Source of the DNA: Labilithrix sp.
Lineage (GTDB): Bacteria > Myxococcota_A > Polyangia > Polyangiales > Polyangiaceae
Length of the DNA stretch: 34,502 nucleotides
Assembly: GCA_019637195.1 (NCBI GenBank)
Contig: JAHBWA010000094.1
Location: 1 to 34,502, forward strand
Reading direction: 5' to 3'
A program made the translations under genes and the position numbers. The notes beneath the pieces are model-generated. The model ran no database searches, was not told the DNA's origin, and saw only the letters and a list, made by a program, of their open reading frames with translations. Positions 25,301-31,725 of the stretch are shown in pieces (position 1 is the stretch's first letter; each line of letters starts with the position of its first letter).

Positions 25301-26527
25301 TCACTTCGGGGGCTCGACCTTGTGCGCCACGCTCCCCGGCGGGTACTGGTACCAGCCCGGATCGTCGTACGACGCGATCCCCGCACGCACCTTGAGGACG
25401 GAGAACATCCCGCCCATCTCGATGGGGCCGAAGGGGCCCTCGCCCGCCATCATCGGCAACGTGTTCCGGGGCCGGCCCATCTCCATCATGTTGCCCATCC
25501 CGTTCTCGCCCATCGCCATGTAGCCGGGGAGGATCGCGCGGACCTTGTCCTCGAGCGCGCGCGGCTGCTTGACGCCCAGCATGTTCGGGACGTCGTGGCT
25601 CATCGCGTTCATCGTGTGGTGCGACTTGTGGCAGTGAAAGGCCCAGTCCCCCTCGACGTCCGCCACGAGCTCGACGGTGCGCGTCGCGCCGACGGGGACG
25701 TTCACCGTCGTCTCGGGCCGGCGAGCGGACTTCGGGACGGGCCCGCCGTCGGTCCCGACCTCCTCGAACCGATAGCCGTGGACGTGGATCGGGTGGCTGT
25801 CCATCGTGAGGTTGCCGAACGAGAAGCGCACGCGGTCGCCCTTCTTGACGACCCACGGATCGGTGCCCGGCCACACGCGGCTGTTGAAGGTGAAGAGGTT
25901 GAAGTCCGTCATCACGTTCGGGTTCGGCGTGGCCGTCCCCGGCTCGACGAACCACTCGCCGAGCATGACGACGAAGTGGCGATCGACCTTCGGCGTCTCG
26001 GGGACGCGCGGGTGGATGACGAAGAAGCCCATCATGCCCATCGCCATCTGCACCATCTCGTCCGAGTGCGGGTGGTACATGAAGACGCCGTTCTGCTTCA
26101 GCGTGAACTCGTAGACGTAGGTCTCCCCCGGCTCGATGTGCGGCTGGTTCAAGCCCGAGACGCCGTCCATGCCGTTCGGTAGGAGGATGCCGTGCCAGTG
26201 GACGCTGGTGCGCTCGGGCAGCTTGTTCGTCACGTAGAAGCGGACGCGGTCGCCCTCCACGGCCTCGATGGTCGGGCCGGGCGTCGAGCCGTTGTAGCCC
26301 CACGCGTTGACGGTCATCCCCTTGGCGAACTCGCGCTTCACCGGCTCGGCCGTGAGGCGGAACTCCTTCACGCCGTCCTTCATGGTGAACGGCAGCGTGG
26401 ATCCGTTCGGCGTGACAACCGGGACGTAGGGCAGCCTCGCGGGCGCCGGCTGCGCCGCGCCGACGCGGGGGAACGCGAGCACCGCGAGCAGGGCGGCGAG
26501 GTTGAAGAGGGCTCGGATCGGCGTCAT
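25301..26527 (-). CDS. periplasmic multicopper oxidase (CopA/CueO-like)
   Basis: The product has 408 residues. The N-terminal signal ends at about AA-QP (residue 25). All four copper-ligand motifs are present: HWH (110-112), HPH (152-154), HPIHVHG with His245/248/250, and HCH-x3-H-x4-M (His298, Cys299, His300, His304, Met309). The type 1 and trinuclear centres should therefore be complete. A Met-rich segment after the last motif (about 337-360: MAMGENGMGNMMEMG, LPMM) is like the copper-binding Met clusters of CueO and CopA. It probably oxidises Cu(I) to the less toxic Cu(II) in the periplasm. The ATG overlaps the stop of the outer-membrane factor gene by four bases (ATGA), so translation is coupled. 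Confidence 0.93.
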   Translation of the reverse strand: MTPIRALFNLAALLAVLAFPRVGAAQPAPARLPYVPVVTPNGSTLPFTMKDGVKEFRLTAEPVKREFAKGMTVNAWGYNGSTPGPTIEAVEGDRVRFYVTNKLPERTSVHWHGILLPNGMDGVSGLNQPHIEPGETYVYEFTLKQNGVFMYHPHSDEMVQMAMGMMGFFVIHPRVPETPKVDRHFVVMLGEWFVEPGTATPNPNVMTDFNLFTFNSRVWPGTDPWVVKKGDRVRFSFGNLTMDSHPIHVHGYRFEEVGTDGGPVPKSARRPETTVNVPVGATRTVELVADVEGDWAFHCHKSHHTMNAMSHDVPNMLGVKQPRALEDKVRAILPGYMAMGENGMGNMMEMGRPRNTLPMMAGEGPFGPIEMGGMFSVLKVRAGIASYDDPGWYQYPPGSVAHKVEPPK

Positions 26528-27972
26528 GGGTTCCTCGGGGCGTGGGACGGAGCGTGGGCGGAGGACGCAGGGGGCGGCGCGATCGTCGACGCGCCGGCGT
26601 GGGGCGCGGTCGACGCGGCAGCGAGGCGGCCGCCGATGGCGCGCTCGAGATCGCTCCGCGCGATCCAGTAGTCGCGGAGCGCCTCGATGTACTCGGTGTA
26701 GGCCGCGAACTCGCTCTGCTTGGCCTGGATCAGCTGGTAGACGCCGAGCAGCATGGCGTCATACTGCTCCTGCGAGAAGCGGACGACCTTCTCGCGGAGC
26801 GGCACGACGACCGATCCGTACTCCACGACGACGCCGCGCGCGGTGAGGACGCGTGCGCGCGACGAGCGGACGTCCGCGCGCACGTCGACGGCCAGGGCGT
26901 GGAGCTCGTGCTCTGCCTGCCGCGCGTAGGCCTCGAGCTTCGCGATCTGCGCCTCGCGCCGGTCGAACAGCGGGATCTCGAGCGCCACGCTCGGCCCGAA
27001 GGAGATGCGCTTGTTGTGGCGGAGGCGGCCGGCCTCGACCGCGACGGAGACGGTGCCGGTCCAGCGCGTCGTCTTCGCGAGCGAGAGGGCGTAGCCGATG
27101 CCCTGCACGTTCCGCCGCGCGGCGCCGACGTCGAGCCGCTGCGCGATCGCGACCGACTCGAGCCGCTCGAGCGGCAGCTCGTCCTTCGGGAGCTCGGGCA
27201 GCTTCTTGCCGAGCTTCCAGCCCGTGCGCGGCCCCCATGTGCCCATCGCCTTGTTGAGCCGCTCGCGCTGCACCGCCGCGTCGCCCTCGGCGCGGCGCAG
27301 ATCGAGCGTCGTCTGCGCCGTCAGCCCGAGCTCGGTGCTCAGCGCGAGATCGCTCATGTTGCCTGCCTCGTGTTGGCGCGTGGCGAGCTCGGCCGACGCC
27401 TGCGCGGCCTCGGCGACGAGTCGGCGCATCGCGAGGACCTGCTCGGCGGCCTGGGCGGAGTAGAACGCCTCGCGCACCTCGGCGGCGAGCTCGAGGACGT
27501 GATCGGCGATCTCGAGCTTCGTCCCCTCGAGCTCGGTCTCCGCGACGCGCTTGCGCATCGGCAGCGTGAGGATGTCGAGGAAGTCCTGCTCCACCGTCGC
27601 GAACAGGTTCGGCGCGATGTGCTCGGACTCCCACGCCGTGCGCCCGAAGCTGAACACCGGATTTTTCAGGAGCCCGGCCTGCACGAGGTCGGCCTGGGCG
27701 ATCGCGAGCTCCTCGAGCCGGGCGCGCAGGTGCGGGCTGCCGAGCAGCGCGACCTGCACGGCGGCGTCCGCGGTCAGCTCCCGGTAGAGCAGCTCGTCGA
27801 TCGCGCGCTCCGCCTGCCGGTCCTCGTCGGTGCTTTGGTCCCAGCGGACCGTATGGCCCGAGCGCGCCTTCACCGTCGACGCGACCTCGTCGAACGCCGG
27901 CCGCGCGGACGTCGACGCGCACCCTCCCAGCAGGACCACGGACGCGGCCAGCGCCGCGGTCGATCGAATCAT
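26524..27972 (-). CDS. TolC-family outer-membrane efflux lipoprotein (CusC/CzcC type)
   Basis: The product has 482 residues. MIRSTAALAASVVLLGGC is a lipoprotein signal with Cys18. The mature protein carries two outer-membrane-factor repeats with long helices: AAVQVALLGSPHLRARLEELAIAQADLVQAGLLKNP opens the first, and a matching helix pair lies in the second half around LRHNKRISFGPSVALEIPLFDRREAQIAKLEAYARQAEHEL. A Pro/Ala/His-rich tail ends the protein. It would form the outer-membrane duct of a metal efflux system, but no RND pump or adaptor gene lies within the window. The start codon, ribosome binding site (AGAGGA, four bases upstream) and first eleven codons belong to a 62-bp unit repeated three times. 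The stop overlaps the oxidase start. Confidence 0.92.
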   Translation of the reverse strand: MIRSTAALAASVVLLGGCASTSARPAFDEVASTVKARSGHTVRWDQSTDEDRQAERAIDELLYRELTADAAVQVALLGSPHLRARLEELAIAQADLVQAGLLKNPVFSFGRTAWESEHIAPNLFATVEQDFLDILTLPMRKRVAETELEGTKLEIADHVLELAAEVREAFYSAQAAEQVLAMRRLVAEAAQASAELATRQHEAGNMSDLALSTELGLTAQTTLDLRRAEGDAAVQRERLNKAMGTWGPRTGWKLGKKLPELPKDELPLERLESVAIAQRLDVGAARRNVQGIGYALSLAKTTRWTGTVSVAVEAGRLRHNKRISFGPSVALEIPLFDRREAQIAKLEAYARQAEHELHALAVDVRADVRSSRARVLTARGVVVEYGSVVVPLREKVVRFSQEQYDAMLLGVYQLIQAKQSEFAAYTEYIEALRDYWIARSDLERAIGGRLAAASTAPHAGASTIAPPPASSAHAPSHAPRNP

Positions 27973-28034
27973 CGCTTCCTCTTCGGGGCTCGCGCGGGGA
28001 CGGACGCGGCCAGCGCCGCGGTCGATCGAATCAT
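27969..28034 (-). CDS. leader ORF 2 created by the 62-bp repeat
   Basis: It encodes the same peptide as leader ORF 1, shifted by one repeat unit. Its TGA (27971-27969) overlaps the true ATG of the outer-membrane factor (27972-27970) as ATGA, so terminating ribosomes could restart on the real gene. The arrangement is seen directly; coupling is inferred. Confidence 0.4.
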   Translation of the reverse strand: MIRSTAALAASVPARAPKRKR

Positions 28035-28096
28035 CGCTTCCTCTTCGGGGCTCGCGCGGGGACGGACGCGGCCAGCGCCGCGGTCGATCGAATCAT
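28031..28096 (-). CDS. leader ORF 1 created by the 62-bp repeat
   Basis: Twenty-one codons begin MIRSTAALAAS and end in basic residues (KRKR). They use the same ribosome binding site and start as the efflux gene. Because the repeat is 62 bp (not a multiple of three), the frame runs into a TGA that overlaps the next ATG as ATGA. It starts 31 bases after the stop of the metal-binding lipoprotein gene. Translation is plausible but unproven; the peptide may only serve to pass ribosomes on. Confidence 0.4.
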   Translation of the reverse strand: MIRSTAALAASVPARAPKRKR

Positions 28097-28127
28097 CGCT
28101 TCCTCTTCGGGGCTCGCGCGGGGATCG

Positions 28128-28523
28128 TCACTTCTTCGGCACGAGCTTCATGTTGCACTTCGGGCAGACGCCGGGCGTGCTCGACGTGATCTCGGGATCC
28201 ATCGGGCAGACGTAGACCACACCCTGGGCGCCGCCGTCTGCGGTCGCCGGCGAGGCGTCCTCGCCGGCCGGTGCGGCGCCGTGGGCGTGATGGCCGTGGG
28301 CGTGATGGGCGTGCGCCGCGCCGTGGGCGTGCGGCCCGTCGTGGCCGGTCGGCGCCGGGGCGGGCCGGGAGAGCGCGAGCGGGCTCTCGCCTTCGGGGGC
28401 GAGCGGGCTCGACGGATCGCTCGGGGAGAGCGCCGCGGGCTGTGGGCTGGGAGAGCATGCGAGCGCGAGGCCGCCGGCGGCCGCGAGGGCGAGGAGACGG
28501 GTGAAGAGCGAACGGGACGGCAT
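28128..28523 (-). CDS. His-rich heavy-metal-binding lipoprotein
   Basis: The product has 131 residues. The signal with lipobox LALAC puts the lipid on Cys23. A Pro/Ser/Ala linker follows, then a His-rich segment (61-81: GHDGPHAHGAAHAHHAHG and on). The end is a heavy-metal-binding domain of the YHS-like 'YVCPMDPEI' type (104-129) with Cys106, Cys120 and Cys123 in CPMDP / GVCPKCNMKL. This short domain is also found at the N-terminus of copper ATPases and CusB adaptors. It probably binds and hands over copper at the outer membrane or periplasm. A GGAGG site lies eight bases before the ATG. A candidate ECF promoter lies upstream. Confidence 0.88.
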   Translation of the reverse strand: MPSRSLFTRLLALAAAGGLALACSPSPQPAALSPSDPSSPLAPEGESPLALSRPAPAPTGHDGPHAHGAAHAHHAHGHHAHGAAPAGEDASPATADGGAQGVVYVCPMDPEITSSTPGVCPKCNMKLVPKK

Positions 28524-28633
28524 GATGTGACCTCCGGGCGCGCTCTGCCGCGCCGCACTCCTTCTAGCAACGAGCCGGAGCTCCGTGACCGCGCGGCGCA
28601 TGACGCCGCGCCGCGGCTCGTGGTTCGTAGGGC

Positions 28634-28660
28634 AGACGCGAGGGGCCCGCGCGGATTACA
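28634..28660 (-). promoter_or_regulatory. candidate ECF sigma promoter for the metal-response genes
   Basis: Read on the minus strand, TGTAAT (28660-28655) and CGTCT (28638-28634) are separated by exactly 16 bases. CGTC-type -10 elements with a -35 element containing AA are common for ECF sigma factors. It lies between the sigma gene stop (28679) and the lipoprotein start (28523), giving a leader of about 100 bases. Recognition by the adjacent sigma factor is inferred. Confidence 0.45.
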
Positions 28661-28678
28661 CCGCGAACGCGCTGCCCG

Positions 28679-29308
28679 TCATGGCGCGCCGCGCTCCGCG
28701 TGCTCCGCGGCGCAGGTGCACGACACGCAGCCGTGCTCGGCGCAGCTCCCGCAGCAGACCACGACCTGCCGGCGGAGCGCCTCGCGCGCGCGGAAGACGC
28801 GGACGGCCGCGTTGCTTCTGGAGATCCCGCGCTCCTCGGCGAAGCTCTTCACGGAGACGCCGTCGATCTCGACGCGTCGGATCGCCTCGGCGTACTCGGG
28901 CTTGAGCGTCCCGGCGAGGCGGAGCACGCAGCGGCAGACCTCCGCGTGCACGGCCTCGGCCAGCGCCTCGCTCGACCCGAGCTCATCCGCGAGCTGGGTG
29001 AGCGCGCGGTCGGCGGTCTTGGCGCGGCGGAAGTAGTCGACGGTCGCGTTCCGGAGGGCGCGGTAAAACCAGGCGATCACGGCCTCGCCGTCGCGGAGCG
29101 TCGCGAGCTTGTCGAGGCCGCGAGCGAAGGCCTCTTGCAAGATGTCCTCGGCCACGTCGCGCCTGCCGACGCGCCGCTCGAGGAAGCGGAGGAAGTCGCG
29201 GCGGTTCTCGACGAGGACGCGCATGACCGCGGCGTCGCGCGGCGCGCCTCCGGCGTCGTCGCTCCCATCTCCAGCTTCGTCGATCCCGTCTCCGGCTTCG
29301 TCGACCAT
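28679..29308 (-). CDS. CorE-like metal-sensing ECF sigma factor with Cys-rich tail
   Basis: The product has 209 residues from the ATG at 29308, or 181 from an ATG at 29224; neither start has a clear ribosome binding site. The first 28 residues are an acidic repeat (DEAGDGIDEAGDG). Sigma region 2 (about 29-100) has DFLRFLERRVGRRDVAEDILQEAF and WFYRALRNATVDYFRR. Region 4 (about 133-182) has EIDGVSVKSFAEERGISRSNAAVRVFRAREALRR. The linker holds a CxC pair (Cys125/Cys127), and the C-terminus has six Cys (185, 186, 189, 194, 197, 199). This layout is that of CorE and CorE2 of Myxococcus xanthus, where metal binding to the Cys residues switches the factor on without an anti-sigma. It probably drives the copper genes downstream. 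Confidence 0.92.
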   Translation of the reverse strand: MVDEAGDGIDEAGDGSDDAGGAPRDAAVMRVLVENRRDFLRFLERRVGRRDVAEDILQEAFARGLDKLATLRDGEAVIAWFYRALRNATVDYFRRAKTADRALTQLADELGSSEALAEAVHAEVCRCVLRLAGTLKPEYAEAIRRVEIDGVSVKSFAEERGISRSNAAVRVFRAREALRRQVVVCCGSCAEHGCVSCTCAAEHAERGAP

Positions 29309-29385
29309 CGCGGTTCACTTTGACCACTCGACCGGCGTGGGCGCAAGCGCGGCCGGCGCGAGCCTGCGGCCGCTCGCTCGAGATC

Positions 29386-29522
29386 GAGCGCGAAGGCGAG
29401 AGGCCGAGCGCAAAGCGAGAGGCCGAGCGCAAAGCGAGAGGCCGAGCGCGAAGGCGAGAGGCCGAGCGAAAAAGCGAGAGGCCGAGCGCAAAGCGAGAGG
29501 CCGAGCGCGAAGGCGAGAGGCC
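29386..29522. repeat. seven 19-20-bp direct repeats in a divergent promoter region
   Basis: Units start at 29386, 29406, 29425, 29444, 29464, 29484 and 29503. Two main variants alternate: A (GAGCGCGAAGGCGAGAGGCC) and B (GAGCGCAAAGCGAGAGGCC), with one intermediate C, in the order A B B A C B A. Every unit ends GCGAGAGGCC. The array lies between the sigma factor gene and a divergent lipoprotein gene. The period of about two helical turns would place bound proteins on one face. Function unknown. Confidence 0.88.
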
Positions 29523-29578
29523 GTCGTCCGGGCACGCGGTGTGCTCCGTCAGGCGCGAACCTGAAAAGGAGAGACGCC

Positions 29579-30388
29579 ATGATCGCCCGTGTCCTTCCCC
29601 TCGCTCTCGTGCTCGTCGTGGGCTGCACCGGATCGTTCAGCGCGACGACGCGGCCGTCATCGGCTCAGCAGACAGAGTCGACGCACGAGATCTCCGGTCG
29701 AGTCGCCGACTACACGACCGCGGCGCGTGGCGAGATGGACGGCGTGGTCCTCGAAGACGGCACGCGCGTCCACTTCCCCCCGCACGCAGGCTCGGCCGTG
29801 CTGCCCCTCGTGCAGCGCGGGCAGATCGTCCGCGTCGTCGGCGTCGACTCGTACGGCCCGGACGGCAAGCGCATCGAGGCGCTGAGCATCACCGGCCGCG
29901 ACGGGCGGAGGGTGGACGTCGTCGCGCTCACGCCGCCCGAGCCGCCGGCCTCGTCGCAGCGTCCGCCCGTCGCGTCCGCGCCCGAGGCGCCGCGCGCGCC
30001 GGCCCCGCTGCCGCCTCCGCCGTCGCTCACCAGCGCCGAGGTCGCGACGACGGAGGGACGGATCGACGGCTACACGACGACGCCGGGCGGGGACATGGAC
30101 GGCGTGCTCCTGAGCAACGGCCTCGTGATCCATTTCCCGCCGCATACCGGCTCGGCGCTGCTCCCGCTCGTCGGCCGCGGCGCGACCGTCCGCGTGACCG
30201 GATGGCAGACGCGCGGCCCGAACGGGACGGTGATCGAAGCGAGCAAGGTGATCAGCATCACGAACGGCCGCACCGTGGACGTCAGCGAGATCCCCGCTCC
30301 CGAGACCCGCCCGCCGGGCGCCGTCGAGCCGCCACGCGAGCGCGCTCCCTCCCCCGGCACCGCTCCGCCGCCGACGCGCGTGCGCTGA
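29579..30388 (+). CDS. lipoprotein with two tandem copies of a roughly 75-residue beta domain
   Basis: The product has 269 residues. MIARVLPLALVLVVGC gives a lipidated Cys16. Residues 40-114 and 160-235 are copies 120 residues apart with almost no gap. Shared features are GR(V/I)xxYTT, MDGVxLxxG, HFPPHxGSAxLPLVxRG, VRVxG, GPxGxxIEA and GRxVDV. The fold looks like a small OB or beta-barrel domain, as in periplasmic nucleic-acid or metal-binding OB proteins. The two HFPPH motifs (65-69, 185-189) could bind metal. Linker and tail are Pro-rich. An AAGGAG site precedes the ATG. It is divergent from the metal-sensing sigma factor, so a role in metal stress is possible. Family not recognised. Confidence 0.85.
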   Translation: MIARVLPLALVLVVGCTGSFSATTRPSSAQQTESTHEISGRVADYTTAARGEMDGVVLEDGTRVHFPPHAGSAVLPLVQRGQIVRVVGVDSYGPDGKRIEALSITGRDGRRVDVVALTPPEPPASSQRPPVASAPEAPRAPAPLPPPPSLTSAEVATTEGRIDGYTTTPGGDMDGVLLSNGLVIHFPPHTGSALLPLVGRGATVRVTGWQTRGPNGTVIEASKVISITNGRTVDVSEIPAPETRPPGAVEPPRERAPSPGTAPPPTRVR

Positions 30389-30452
30389 TCGGCCGCCGGG
30401 CGCGACTGGCGACGGCGATGGGCGGCCCGCGGAGCGGAGGATCGACGACTGG

Positions 30453-30466
30453 GCCTCCGCGGAGGC
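30453..30466. terminator. 14-bp perfect palindrome between convergent genes
   Basis: GCCTCCGCGGAGGC lies in the 145-bp gap between the stops of two convergent genes. It may form a hairpin that ends both transcripts. There is no T-tract. Confidence 0.35.
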
Positions 30467-30533
30467 TCGGCGATTGGGCTCCGCGGCGGCGCAGTCGATC
30501 GCGACGTCCACCCTGCCCGCGCGGGGAGCCCGC

Positions 30534-31562
30534 TCAGCGAGCGACCCACCAGCGAACGACCAGCGCCGCGACGATGGCGCCCCCGGCGATCGCCAACCAC
30601 ATGAAATACCGGCCGTCTCCTTCGAACGAGCGGAGGCCCGAGATCAGGGCGAACACCGCGACCAGCAGGAACACGAGGCCAAGGGCCGCGCCGCGCGCCG
30701 AGCGCCTTCGCGTCTCCGCCGCCAGGTGGTAGGTCGCCGCGACGCTGCCGACCATCGCGGCGTTCCGGACGCCTCCGAGGCCCCCGCGCCACGCGCGCAT
30801 CGCGGCGCCGGACTGGCCGAGCTTCTCGTACGCGTCCGCGCGCAGCGCGGTGGCGAACCAGCGCGCGCTCCCGACCATCGCGTCCGCCCTGCCCGCATCG
30901 CCGAGCGCAGCGAGGGTCGCGGCGTGATCGCCCCGGGCGCGCGCGAGCATCGCGCCGGCGACGGTGACGTCGCTCGCCACCTCCGCGACGCGCAGGTTCG
31001 GCGGGCAGAGCGAGAGCCATTTTTCGCCGAGCTCGGGGGCGTCGCACATCGCCGCGAGTCGCGCGAGACGCGTCAGCACCAGCGCGCGGTAGACGGGCAC
31101 GGTCACCGCTTCGAGCGTCGCTTCGAGGATCGCGCGCGCGTGGAGCCAGTCGCGCGCGGCGATCTGCATCGCGGCGACGAGCGTGGCGACGTGGAGGAGC
31201 GCGAACTCCTCGGCCGCCCGCGCGTCGTCGTCGCGATCATGCGCGGCGGCGAACGCGCGCCTCCGCTCGAGGTACAGCGCGCGCGCCGCCGCGAGCCGGG
31301 CGCGGCGCGGCAACCCCGCGACGGGCGCGCCGAGGTCGACCTCGATCCGGCGCCCGGAGCGGCCCGCGGCGCGTGACCGGTAGGCCGGCCCCTCGTCGCC
31401 GGAGGCGCGCGTCACGAGAGCCTCGCGCTCGTCGTGCGCGCCGCAGTAGCCGCAGCGGAGCGACAGACGCGGCGACGCCGCCGCGGCGACGGGCTCATGG
31501 CAGTGCGCGCACTCGAGGATGCGCACCTCGGGGGAGCGAAGGTCGAAGGTCGGGTCGGCCAT
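30534..31562 (-). CDS. zinc-ribbon membrane protein with helical middle
   Basis: The product has 342 residues. The N-terminus has a zinc ribbon with Cys18-x2-Cys21 and Cys37-x2-Cys40 (ECAHCHEP, RCGYCGAH). A long Ala/Arg-rich helical region (about 75-285) follows, with TPR-like pairs such as RALVLTRLARLAAMCDAPELGEKWL and ALRADAYEKLGQSGAAMRAWRGGL. Two membrane helices close the protein (about 291-310 and 320-340) with a short basic end. The ribbon and TPR-like part should face the cytoplasm. The arrangement suggests a scaffold or sensor, but no family is recognised. It is monocistronic, convergent with the duplicated-domain lipoprotein and divergent from the amidohydrolase. Confidence 0.82.
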   Translation of the reverse strand: MADPTFDLRSPEVRILECAHCHEPVAAAASPRLSLRCGYCGAHDEREALVTRASGDEGPAYRSRAAGRSGRRIEVDLGAPVAGLPRRARLAAARALYLERRRAFAAAHDRDDDARAAEEFALLHVATLVAAMQIAARDWLHARAILEATLEAVTVPVYRALVLTRLARLAAMCDAPELGEKWLSLCPPNLRVAEVASDVTVAGAMLARARGDHAATLAALGDAGRADAMVGSARWFATALRADAYEKLGQSGAAMRAWRGGLGGVRNAAMVGSVAATYHLAAETRRRSARGAALGLVFLLVAVFALISGLRSFEGDGRYFMWLAIAGGAIVAALVVRWWVAR

Positions 31563-31725
31563 CGTGGCGTAGCCATCATACGGCGGCGGCAGGCGGGAGC
31601 TTCCGCGGATGTTGAGGGGGGTGAGGAGGAGCGGGGGGCGCGTCGGCAGGGCGGGGGTGTGGGCGGAGATCAGGCGCGACGCGTGGCGCTACGGGATCGC
31701 TCGATCTCCGGCGTAGGATCGCCGC

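Larger units (their letters stand above)
27940..28125. repeat. three perfect 62-bp units spanning the start of the efflux gene
   Basis: Units at 27940-28001, 28002-28063 and 28064-28125 are identical except for the last base. On the minus strand each unit carries a ribosome binding site (AGAGGA), an ATG and eleven codons (MIRSTAALAAS). Only the unit nearest the gene leads into the outer-membrane factor; the other two create short leader ORFs. Perfect identity suggests a recent duplication, or an assembly error. Confidence 0.9.

Noticed and set aside
29386..29522. Array considered as a CRISPR
   Set aside because: The units are directly adjacent with no unique spacers, and no cas gene is present.
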